Assembly (NCBI RefSeq): GCF_023657445.1
Contig: NZ_JAGTWY010000001.1
Span: 2,294,001-2,358,000 of the forward strand
Length of the DNA stretch: 64,000 bases
Direction: 5' to 3'
Source of the DNA: Marinobacter sediminum
GTDB lineage: Bacteria; Pseudomonadota; Gammaproteobacteria; Pseudomonadales; Oleiphilaceae
The translations under genes were made by a program, and so were the position numbers. Below the pieces are notes generated by a model. The model saw nothing but the letters and a program-made list of their open reading frames with translations, did not search any database and was not told the DNA's origin. This document shows, one piece after another, positions 54,649 to 61,900 of the stretch; the stretch's first letter is position 1, and each line of letters starts with the position of its first letter.

Positions 54649-54719
54649 GTGAGAAAAGGGTCGGCGTACGCCGACAAGCTATCCCGCCCCGCCTCAAAGG
54701 AAGGGGGTTCTCACGAACG
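54649..54719 (+). mobile_element. 71-bp insertion with inverted ends, possibly an IS200/IS605-like end
   Basis: Present in this copy of the duplicated block but absent from the other (44620-44632). It starts GTGAGAA (54649-54655) and ends TTCTCAC (54708-54714), exact inverted repeats. It contains the perfect palindrome GTCGGCGTACGCCGAC (54660-54675) and CCCCGCCTCAAAGGAAGGGG, an imperfect hairpin. The CCCGCCCC...GGTTCTCACG shape recalls right ends of IS200/IS605 elements; that is inference. No transposase is nearby. Confidence 0.4.
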
Positions 54720-54724
54720 GTCTT

Positions 54725-54892
54725 ATGGAATACGAACACGCAATTGTAAAATTTGAAGGCGACGTCGCCATCCTGCTCTGCAACGGCTGCGGTATCACGA
54801 TCGCAGAGGGCACCAAACACGAAGACCGCGAGCACTACTGCACCATGTGCATGAGCGGCAATTGCAAAGCCAAATTCAAAAAAGGCGATTAA
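54725..54892 (+). CDS. Small zinc-ribbon-like protein, copy 2
   Basis: 55 residues from ATG 54725. KFEGDVAILLCNGCGITIAE, then HYCTMCMSGNCKAKFKKGD; four paired cysteines plus a fifth. Differs from copy 1 (44636) at about six residues. Codon differences are mostly synonymous, so both copies look under selection. Function unknown. Confidence 0.72.
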   Translation: MEYEHAIVKFEGDVAILLCNGCGITIAEGTKHEDREHYCTMCMSGNCKAKFKKGD

Positions 54893-55044
54893 GCAACGTA
54901 GTGTAACGTTCCTACAAACCTCTCCTTGAGGCATGGCTCCCTATGCCTACCTCAAACATGCTCTGACAGGACTACCGACGCAGATAACCCGCCGTCTGCA
55001 GAAGCCTGGCAGAGGATGCAAACTGCAATCAGGTGACATTGGCA

Positions 55045-55725
55045 ATGAGTGAGACAACCGAGGATAAAACAGCATCAGCGCCGCCGCCCGCAAAGAAGGG
55101 CTTCAGTGGCTTCCACGTCTTTGGCATTGTCCTGCTCACCATCGTTGCCACCGTAGGCGTTGGTTACTGGTGGTTAAGCCACTATGTTTTTCCTGAAAAC
55201 TTCGACCCCGTAACTCTGAATGCCAGTGAACAGGATTCACTCAACACCAAGCTGAATACTCTGGGCATTGATACCCAGGGCGGCGAATCCGGCCGCCCGT
55301 TGCAGCCGGTACCCTACAGCGAGGACGGCGCCAGCCGGGAGGTACGCTTCAGCGAGCGGGAACTCAACGGTATGCTGGCCAATAACACCGACCTGGCTCA
55401 GAGACTCGCAGTCGACCTTTCGGACAATCTGCTGAGTGCCCTCCTTCTGGTGCCTCTTGAAGAGGACTTCCCTGTACTCGGCGGCAGAACCCTGCGAGTA
55501 AATGCTGGTGTAGAACTCTCCTTTGCCAACGGTCGACCCCTGGTTAAGTTAAAAGGCGTCAGCCTCATGGGCGTACCCATTCCGAATGCCTGGCTGGGTA
55601 ACCTCAAGAATGTGGACCTGGTTAACGAGTTCGGCGCCAACCCGGGATTCTGGCAATCCTTTGCAGCGGGTGTGGATTATATACAGGTTGAGGATGGCCG
55701 GTTGCTTGTCCGGCTTAAGGAATAG
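55045..55725 (+). CDS. Hypothetical membrane-anchored protein
   Basis: 226 residues from ATG 55045. A basic N-terminus (PPPAKKGFSGFH), one membrane helix (VFGIVLLTIVATVGVGYWWL) and a periplasmic domain with VRFSERELNGMLANNTDLAQ and LRVNAGVELSFANGRPLVKL. The pattern resembles small lipid- or lipoprotein-binding domains, but no family is recognised. Confidence 0.65.
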   Translation: MSETTEDKTASAPPPAKKGFSGFHVFGIVLLTIVATVGVGYWWLSHYVFPENFDPVTLNASEQDSLNTKLNTLGIDTQGGESGRPLQPVPYSEDGASREVRFSERELNGMLANNTDLAQRLAVDLSDNLLSALLLVPLEEDFPVLGGRTLRVNAGVELSFANGRPLVKLKGVSLMGVPIPNAWLGNLKNVDLVNEFGANPGFWQSFAAGVDYIQVEDGRLLVRLKE

Positions 55726-55834
55726 CGCGGGTCGTCCGCCCAGAAGACAGCAGCGACATCGAAGATGCACTGCTAAAACTTCACTAAGGCCGGCGCCGGC
55801 AATTGCTGGCCTGCCAGGAACAATGCGGAAACTG

Positions 55835-55858
55835 GAAAATAAATCTGTCCCGGTGTTC
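55835..55858 (+). repeat. Dispersed repeat copy
   Basis: GAAAATAAATCTGTCCCGG followed by TGTTC, one base off the consensus, between convergent genes. Confidence 0.88.
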
Positions 55859-55932
55859 CCGCAGGGGCTTCGCGCTGAAAGGTAAAGACTATGTAACGAC
55901 CTAACGAATGAGGTCAGCACTCACACGCATCA

Positions 55933-56904
55933 TCATCCTGGCCCGGGGATGTTTTTCAGAAGCTCGGCATTTGTGGGGTACTTCTCAAGCAGCTCAACCA
56001 ACTTTTTTGTGCCCTCTAGCGGTTTGAGACCGCCAAGCGCCCGGCGCAATGCTCTTATTTTGTCTAAATCTTTTGGGTCCAACAGCAGCTCTTCACGGCG
56101 TGTACTGCTTTTCGAAATATCCAGCGCGGGAAAGATTCGCTGATTCGCAACGTCTCTCGATAAAACCAGCTCCATGTTCCCCGTGCCCTTAAATTCCTCA
56201 AAGATAACCTGGTCCATACGGCTGCCGGTATCCACCAAAACGGTTGCCAAAATGGTCAGCGAGCCGCCATTCTCAATGTTTCGTGCAGCGCCAAACAACC
56301 TCCGCGGGATCTCCATCGCTCGAGCATCCACCCCGCCAGACATAGTACGACCGCTGCTCTTTCGCTCCGCATTATGCACACGCGCAAGCCTGGTGAGAGA
56401 ATCAATCACAATCATGACGTTGTGACCCTCGCCCGCTTGTTGGCGGGCGATATCAAGAAGCTCATCGGCAACGCGAACGTGATGAGCATAGCTTTCATCC
56501 GAAGAAGAAGCGTGTACCTCAGCCGGGACGCTACGCCTGAAATCAGTGACCTCTTCGGGTCGCTCATCTATCAATAACGCGTAAAGTTTAATCTCGGGAT
56601 ACGCCTTTCCCACCGCCTGGCAAATATGTTTTAAGATCGTCGATTTTCCAGACCCCGGCGGTGCCACTATCAAACCTCGCTGCCCCATTCCAATCGGCGT
56701 GATCAAATCCATCGCGCGCACCGTGAGTTTTTCTGAACCTGACTCCAAGCGAATCCCCGGCGTTGGATTGATAGCCACAGCATTTAAAAAACGTTTTTGT
56801 GGATCAGCCTCACCTTCCACCTCAACCATAGCTTCGGCTTCCGTAGCCACTGGTTTAGGGTCTTTTTTTCGTCTTCCGGTTAAACCTAATGTCTTTCTCG
56901 TCAT
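55933..56904 (-). CDS. Rho-like transcription terminator lacking the RNA-binding N-terminal domain
   Basis: 323 residues against 419 in E. coli Rho. The ATPase core is intact: APPGSGKST (Walker A, 81-89), LIDERPEEVTDF, VIVIDSLTRLARVHN (Walker B), GRTMSGGVDARAMEIPRRLF (Q-loop) and GSRMDQVIFEEFKGTGNMEL (R-loop), ending LLKNIPGPG. The usual N-terminal helix bundle and cold-shock RNA-binding domain (about 125 residues) are absent; only ~45 acidic residues precede the core. Walker A is PPGSGKS rather than the usual PPKAGKT. It is probably a second Rho, not the main one. Confidence 0.82.
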   Translation of the reverse strand: MTRKTLGLTGRRKKDPKPVATEAEAMVEVEGEADPQKRFLNAVAINPTPGIRLESGSEKLTVRAMDLITPIGMGQRGLIVAPPGSGKSTILKHICQAVGKAYPEIKLYALLIDERPEEVTDFRRSVPAEVHASSSDESYAHHVRVADELLDIARQQAGEGHNVMIVIDSLTRLARVHNAERKSSGRTMSGGVDARAMEIPRRLFGAARNIENGGSLTILATVLVDTGSRMDQVIFEEFKGTGNMELVLSRDVANQRIFPALDISKSSTRREELLLDPKDLDKIRALRRALGGLKPLEGTKKLVELLEKYPTNAELLKNIPGPG

Positions 56905-57035
56905 GGTTGTCTGATAGCTCTTGTTTGATAGATATTTTTAGAAATGGGCTGATAACGTCAAAAAAACAGAAGCCCTAACGGATTGCTGAACACCATTTTC
57001 GACAAAGACAGCCCAAGGCAAAAAACCAGTGTGCA

Positions 57036-57072
57036 CAAAATAATTCTGTCCCGGTTTTTGTCCCGGTTTTCC
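57036..57072 (+). repeat. Dispersed repeat, one and a half tandem copies
   Basis: AAAATAATTCTGTCCCGG, then TTTTTGTCCCGGTTTTCC. It marks the exact broken edge of the alpha/beta-hydrolase remnant. Confidence 0.85.
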
Positions 57073-57073
57073 C

Positions 57074-57431
57074 CGTAGCTGATCGCGGCGCCCCAGTCCT
57101 GCCCAACCAGAAAGGCGGGTTTTCCATCGTTCAGGTGATCAATCAGAGTCGCCATATCCAGCGCGAGGGTGGCACAATCGAAGTAACCATTCTCCGCCGT
57201 GCGAGTCGGTGCGTAGCCCCGGGTGAACGGCGCTATGACGCGATACCCGTTCTGCGCCAGGAAGCGAATCTGGTGTTCCCATGAATAGGCGTTATCCGGA
57301 TAGCCATGAATCAGAAGCACCATAGGGCCCTTGCCCGCTTCCAGATAACAGTATTCAGCGCCATGGATCTGGAGAAATTTGTGGTCAGCGTAGTCAATCG
57401 CTTTCATGCCAGTGCTTTGCGGGTGTTGCAT
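57074..57431 (-). pseudogene. 5' half of an alpha/beta hydrolase gene cut at a repeat
   Basis: From ATG 57431: MQHPQSTGMKAIDYADHKFL, then VLLIHGYPDNAYSWEHQIRF (oxyanion HGYP) and FLVGQDWGAAISYG with Asp as nucleophile, as in epoxide hydrolases and haloalkane dehalogenases. Homology stops one codon after SYG, exactly where the repeat begins. The acid and histidine of the triad are lost. GTTTCA-AAGCG-TGAAAC (57461-57477), upstream of the start, could be an old operator. Confidence 0.85.
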
Positions 57432-57543
57432 GGAGCCGGTGCCCTTTTATTAACGCGGAGGTTTCAAAGCGTGAAACGTTGGGAACTGAGGGACAGTATC
57501 ATTGGATCACGCTGGAAGGGCCGATTACGAGGCTTTCGCAACG

Positions 57544-57566
57544 GGAAATAAATCTGTCCCGGTTTC
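57544..57566 (+). repeat. Dispersed repeat copy
   Basis: GAAATAAATCTGTCCCGG followed by TTTC. Part of the 57432-57814 gene-free stretch, which also holds composite copy C. Confidence 0.88.
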
Positions 57567-57632
57567 TTTCATACGTTAACTACCGAGAGGCGTTTGTTGC
57601 GTTTTCTGTACACTTGTTCGAAATAGAGAGCG

Positions 57633-57810
57633 GAAACCGGGCACGATCACCCTGGCTCGTCTTGGCATCAGCCTCTCCTTGCTTTTGAAACACAGGATCC
57701 ATTCTGTGCGCTGGCCGCAGGTATCAACCGCAGTACAGGAAGCGTTGGTAGTGACTCGAATTAACTCTGAACCACAAGAGAAGCCGCGAAGCTATATCTG
57801 TCCAGCTTCT
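57633..57810 (+). repeat. Composite MITE-like element, copy C
   Basis: Starts GAAACCGGGCACGATCACCC, has a diverged hairpin (CACAGGATCCATTCTGTG), GTTGGTAGTGACTCGAATT and AAGAAGCCGCGAAG-type middle, and ends in ATCTGTCCAGCTTC. It lies at the border of the AT-rich island that begins at 57815. Confidence 0.7.
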
Positions 57811-57814
57811 TCGC

Positions 57815-58615
57815 TTATTTATTACTATAGGACGACGACACTTTCTGAGATAGTCTTTGAACCCTTGCTCTAGTCTTAGATCTCAAATAGAGATCATCCA
57901 GCACATAGTCCAAAATTTCATACGAATCCATTAAGTCAGCTCTTGAAACATCGCCCGAATGACTGCCTTCGTTTCCAACAAATCTTATAGCGTTTAGCAT
58001 ACCGGTCAAATCAGGAACCTGATGTTCAAACAACGCAATCCGTTGAAACAAGTTTAGTTTCTTCCCTTTCCCATTAACTTTCTCCACCTCCAACTCATCT
58101 AAGAGTGCCTCTAATGATCGTCGAACAATATTGGCAGCAGATGCAGGATCAGAAAACATCAACGAAAACGACTTGAGCAAAAGTTTTCTAACATTCTCTG
58201 GATATAGCTCACTCAACGAAAAAACTTGGATACTTGGAGAAAAGAATTCAGGATATAACCTAGCAGGTCGATCGATTTTTTCTTGCGGATTCTTTCTGTA
58301 TATTTCAGCGCGCCCAGTAAATGAAACAGTGTCACCACAGCTCTTACAGTCAAGAAAACCTACGAATCTTGATTGAACCCATGAAGCTTTCTCGATTGCT
58401 GTTGATAAAACCGTTAAAACGCCTAATAAAAAATTATCTTCAAAATCATCCATCTTGAAATAATCTGGATCAAACTGGCGCTTAGATTTCTTAAATTTTA
58501 AGGTTTTATAGTCTATGGCCAAAGTTCCTTTACCACAAAATGGACAGGGCCATTTCGGCAAAGAGTTGACTGAAAAGGGGGGCGACTTTTTCCAAATGTC
58601 AGTATTAATTGTCAC
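57815..58615 (-). CDS. DUF4145-type protein
   Basis: 266 residues, soluble. A zinc-finger-like start (WPCPFCGKGTLA and FLDCKSCGDTVSF) and a helical C-terminal domain whose RRSLEALLDELEVEKVNGKG and NAIRFVGNEGSHSGDVSRAD are the DUF4145 landmarks. This domain is common next to restriction and other defence genes. AT-rich like the following genes, unlike the rest of the window. Confidence 0.75.
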   Translation of the reverse strand: MTINTDIWKKSPPFSVNSLPKWPCPFCGKGTLAIDYKTLKFKKSKRQFDPDYFKMDDFEDNFLLGVLTVLSTAIEKASWVQSRFVGFLDCKSCGDTVSFTGRAEIYRKNPQEKIDRPARLYPEFFSPSIQVFSLSELYPENVRKLLLKSFSLMFSDPASAANIVRRSLEALLDELEVEKVNGKGKKLNLFQRIALFEHQVPDLTGMLNAIRFVGNEGSHSGDVSRADLMDSYEILDYVLDDLYLRSKTRARVQRLSQKVSSSYSNK

Positions 58616-58689
58616 ATCAGCCTCAGGAAAAATAAGTTAATCATGCATCATATATATTTAATAATTTACTTCAAAAAAACACCTGTACA

Positions 58690-59679
58690 CTAGGACGCAC
58701 GACCAACTGATTGATGACTTTTTATCGATTTTCTATGTAATTTATTATAGGCTGGAGAGTCAGGATACTTAATTTTCATGGTTTCTATAAAACGATAAAG
58801 CTTCCCATAAGACTTCTTATCTACGCTATATATAAACGAGAGCATCCCATTTACATGATTGTAATTTTGGTTTTTCCCCGTGAATAAATGATGGATTTTT
58901 GCTCTTGTTTCGCGTAATTTTTGCCGCCCTATGCCAATACCACTTTGCGAGACAACTAACCCTGTAACTTTTTTTTGCCTTTTCGTACCACAAACCTTAG
59001 TTTTCTTCTTGTTTATCTTAAAATCTTCGGAGCTAATTATAGTTCCCAGAAAGTGTCTTGCTTTTTCAATCTTATGTGCCGACTGCGCGGAGAGTGTTAA
59101 GTCATCAGCATATCTCGTGTAGACAATACCTTTAGGCCCAGCATAACCATGAATTCTTGCATCTAACTTTGCACAGATTAAATTAGCTAATTTTGGCGAT
59201 GTAGGCGCGCCTTGAGGTAAGCAGCCGTCAAATACACAGAAATTAGTCAGCAGATTACTCACATTTTTGTTGTAACCAACTGAGCGAAAAACGCCAAAAA
59301 CCTTGCTTGCTTTGATACTGGGAAAAAAATTCTCTAAATCAAGATTTAAGACATAGTTTGCGCCTTGATGTGGGGCTGCATTCTCTAGAATTGAGGTGCC
59401 CAAATCAAACCCTTTCGAATGAGGAGATGTTGAGAGCTTGTCAAGGATACTCCGCAATATCCATGCTTGGACAGCCTTAAGTTCTCTGTTTGGTTGAGCA
59501 ATAACCCTTTTTCTTCCGTCTTTTTTAGAGACTTCATATACCTTATATAGATAACGGGCTCTATACGAAAAATATGACAATTTACTTGGGGATAATCGTA
59601 CTGCCGCTGCGAGATCGTCTATATCCTTGAGGGCAGGAAGCCCAAGATTCTTTAGGCGATATATGTTGTAGGAAGTCAT
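58690..59679 (-). CDS. Retron reverse transcriptase
   Basis: 329 residues from ATG 59679. Its ribosome site AAGGTGGG lies inside the a2 end of the retron RNA. RT motifs in order: RVIAQPNRELKAVQAWIL, ILENAAPHQG (the retron NAxxH), LDLENFFPS (catalytic Asp114), LPQGAPTSP, YADD (190-193) with two catalytic Asp, and KVTG (the retron VTG motif, 238-240). No group II intron maturase or endonuclease domain. It would copy the msd part of the RNA at 59682-59845 into branched msDNA. Third element of the effector-ncRNA-RT operon. Confidence 0.93.
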   Translation of the reverse strand: MTSYNIYRLKNLGLPALKDIDDLAAAVRLSPSKLSYFSYRARYLYKVYEVSKKDGRKRVIAQPNRELKAVQAWILRSILDKLSTSPHSKGFDLGTSILENAAPHQGANYVLNLDLENFFPSIKASKVFGVFRSVGYNKNVSNLLTNFCVFDGCLPQGAPTSPKLANLICAKLDARIHGYAGPKGIVYTRYADDLTLSAQSAHKIEKARHFLGTIISSEDFKINKKKTKVCGTKRQKKVTGLVVSQSGIGIGRQKLRETRAKIHHLFTGKNQNYNHVNGMLSFIYSVDKKSYGKLYRFIETMKIKYPDSPAYNKLHRKSIKSHQSVGRAS

Positions 59680-59681
59680 GT

Positions 59682-59845
59682 GGCGCCCACCTTTACGACT
59701 TAAGAAACGGATGTAACTGTGCCGGGCGCGAAAAATACGTTTTTCGTGACAGGCACAGTTACATTCGGCATTGTGCAAGATTTAATGCAGGATAGCGAAA
59801 CACTACCCAGTGAACCCAAGGGTTCACTCGCTAAAGGTGAGCGCC
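59682..59845 (-). ncRNA. Retron msr-msd non-coding RNA
   Basis: Read on the minus strand. a1 = GGCGCTCACCTTTA (59845-59832) and a2 = TAAAGGTGGGCGCC (59695-59682) pair at 13 of 14 positions. Next to a1 is AGC, whose G at 59831 is the expected 2'-branch base. msr: perfect hairpin AGTGAACCC/GGGTTCACT (59809-59828), then GGTAG/CTATCC. msd: ATGTAACTGTGCC/GGCACAGTTACAT perfect 13-bp arms (59711-59723, 59752-59764), three mismatched pairs, then CGAAAAA/TTTTTCG round a TACG loop. a1 overlaps the end of the effector gene; a2 ends 2 bp before the RT start codon. Confidence 0.92.
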
Positions 59846-60742
59846 GAAACTAACCCTATCATACGAGACAGATGAATTTCTACGATTTTCCGCGTTAAGA
59901 ATCTCGACTCTCGCTCGATCGAGATACGTTGATCGAAACGTAGCGCGAACATACTCCCTTCCGATTGCTGTAACCTGAAAACCTGAGGACGTTCTTGTAA
60001 TCAGTCTCTTTTGAGCGAGCCGACCTAAAGCGGATCTCGTTGCTATCTCACACAATGAATCATCTTGAGAGGTAGCATATTTCATTAATCTATAGAGCCC
60101 ATAAATGTCGATTACATCTATCAGGTAAATACAAGGAAGAATAAAATTCTCCGTCTCGAGAATGTTAGCAACATTTTTTTGAACAGGGCACAGCTTTTTT
60201 ATGTTGGTAATGTAATCGTTAACCCTTCTGTATAAACGGTGCTGCTCCGTTTTTTCCGACATTTTTTCATAATTTGCCTGAGTAACCTTCCCCGACTTTG
60301 ATGACTTTACGAGTCTAATCGGACCATAATTAATAAAGCTCTTGTCACTTTTGAATTTTTGGTTGGGCACCACTATCATTTTATTTGCAAGCTTAGTATT
60401 ATTTGAGAATGCTCCGAGCTCCGCGAATGATCCAGGGCTTTCGGGGAACAGAACGATAGCATCAACGCTTTCAGCTAGAATATTCTCAAGCTTTAGTAAG
60501 CTGTGCTGGCCTTGGCCCGCTAATAAATCGTCGAACAGATCCTCTGGGTACAAAACTTCATATCTAGGATATTTTGAGAAAATACTAGCCATTTTTGAGC
60601 GAGCGTTGTGCTCGTTTGTAACTTCCCCTCCACAGAGGAACACTGTTACCTTCCGTTCGCTACGAGGTACAAATATTCGATCTTTCACGATTCTTGATAC
60701 CTGATTTAGATCCTTTTCTCTAAGATTTTTCTCCACGATCAT
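59831..60742 (-). CDS. Retron effector: nucleoside-deoxyribosyltransferase-like protein with winged-helix tail
   Basis: 303 residues from ATG 60742; a TTG five codons upstream is possible, and no clear ribosome site is seen. The N-terminal half is a Rossmann-like nucleoside-deoxyribosyltransferase fold with the signature FPESPGSFAELGAFSN (Glu108 the likely catalytic acid). The C-terminal part (about 215-265, LGRLAQKRLITRTSSGFQVT) is a winged helix. Length and layout match the 307-residue effector of retron Eco1 (Ec86), an NAD-degrading or nucleotide-hydrolysing toxin held by the RT-msDNA complex. Its stop codon lies in a1 of the ncRNA. Confidence 0.88.
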   Translation of the reverse strand: MIVEKNLREKDLNQVSRIVKDRIFVPRSERKVTVFLCGGEVTNEHNARSKMASIFSKYPRYEVLYPEDLFDDLLAGQGQHSLLKLENILAESVDAIVLFPESPGSFAELGAFSNNTKLANKMIVVPNQKFKSDKSFINYGPIRLVKSSKSGKVTQANYEKMSEKTEQHRLYRRVNDYITNIKKLCPVQKNVANILETENFILPCIYLIDVIDIYGLYRLMKYATSQDDSLCEIATRSALGRLAQKRLITRTSSGFQVTAIGREYVRATFRSTYLDRARVEILNAENRRNSSVSYDRVSFGAHL

Positions 60743-60850
60743 TCCATACAAAGTCAATAGTGTTTTGAATAACCTAAACAGATATATTTTACACCAGTAA
60801 CAACCTGAAAACGGCTACAGAAAGCAGATCTTCCCCGATTACCTTTATGG

Positions 60851-60907
60851 CCGGCTTGGAGCCAAAGAGCGGCAAAAAATCGGTCGCCGTGCAGCCGCTT
60901 GTTAAGC
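60851..60907 (-). other. Half attC-like site after the PIN gene
   Basis: On the minus strand it starts four bases after the PIN stop codon with GCTTAAC (60907-60901, fits RYYYAAC), then AAGCGGCTGCACGGCGACCG and the hairpin core ATTTTTTGCCGC...CCAAGCCGG. The matching right arm (GTTAAGC side) is missing; the sequence turns into unrelated DNA leading to the retron. So the attC was cut when the retron block arrived or later. Confidence 0.6.
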
Positions 60908-60910
60908 ATG

Positions 60911-61882
60911 CTACTCGTCGGCACATGACCACAAATGAGCTTCAACTGCTTGAATGTATTCGCTCTCAATTCTCTCGCGGTACTTATTAACCAAGTCAGC
61001 GTAGAATCCAAATACGTCAGAATCACATATTATCCAGTTCACCTGTTCATTGTTGCCCAAGATTCTTGATAACTCATTCACTTGGCTGTAAGAAAAATCG
61101 TCGTAGGACGAAAGTCTCGCAATCGCGGAGTGCGTTGCTGAGAAATTGGAGCTTTCACGGAGTGACTTAATATCAAGCTCTTTCTCGAGCTCACTAGCCA
61201 TTCGAATATCTGGATAATGGTCCTTGAAGAACTGAGATAGCCTCCTGTAAAAAATAACATCGGACTTATTTGTCTCGGACCACTCATCAATCAAGAAATC
61301 TTTCAATAAGTTTTCGTCCAATACAGAATAGTAATCCCTATCATCGGCTATTAAGTGCAGGTCCTCTCCCATAGGCACCTGAGAAAGCAGAACTTCCCAG
61401 TTTATTGCATCGCCGAGAGATCCATTTTTTCCAGGCGGATTGCCCACATCAACTCGAAACCTTGCCTTGCTGATGACTCCGTCACCTATGGGCAGTTCCT
61501 TCGCATTCTGGAAGAGCTCGCCAATAACCTCATCAGCCTCTAGCTTCCGCCCTCCAATGTCGGACTCCAGACTACTTACTAGGTCTTTCATTTTCTTGTT
61601 AAAATTATTTTGTAGCTCACGAATCTCATCGAATTCAGGGTAGCTTTTACAAAAAACCGGAAAAGATACTTTTTTATTTTGGTCCTTCAGACGCTTAATC
61701 GCGTCCTGGACCTTATTCTCTCTGTTTCTGAAAAACTCATCCTTTACTTGCTGGGGCAGCCAAAGCCTGACTTCGTCTCTTTCCAAAAGCACACTCAGCT
61801 TTCGAATTTCTTCGAGGTCATCATCGGAGAGATGGTAAAAAGACAGGAAAATATTTGTATCGATAAATATGTTGATACTCAC
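60911..61882 (-). CDS. PIN-domain protein
   Basis: 323 residues from GTG 61882; the longer frame runs back into the attC site. NIFIDTNIFLSFYHL carries the first PIN acidic residue (Asp8), LHLIADDRDYY a later pair, with other acids between. Long PIN proteins (DUF4935 type) are nucleases or nuclease-like and are common in defence islands, often without an antitoxin. Single-gene cassette: attC sites lie at both its ends. Confidence 0.75.
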   Translation of the reverse strand: MSINIFIDTNIFLSFYHLSDDDLEEIRKLSVLLERDEVRLWLPQQVKDEFFRNRENKVQDAIKRLKDQNKKVSFPVFCKSYPEFDEIRELQNNFNKKMKDLVSSLESDIGGRKLEADEVIGELFQNAKELPIGDGVISKARFRVDVGNPPGKNGSLGDAINWEVLLSQVPMGEDLHLIADDRDYYSVLDENLLKDFLIDEWSETNKSDVIFYRRLSQFFKDHYPDIRMASELEKELDIKSLRESSNFSATHSAIARLSSYDDFSYSQVNELSRILGNNEQVNWIICDSDVFGFYADLVNKYRERIESEYIQAVEAHLWSCADE

Positions 61883-61900
61883 CAGGTGGAATCCTCTCCT

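Noticed and set aside
3859..57810. CRISPR array from the recurring CTGTCCCGG repeat
   Set aside because: Copies are hundreds to thousands of bases apart with genes between them; no regular spacers and no cas genes.
58690..59679. Group II intron or diversity-generating element for the reverse transcriptase
   Set aside because: No maturase domain, intron ends or template repeat; NAxxH, VTG and the adjacent msr-msd RNA identify a retron.
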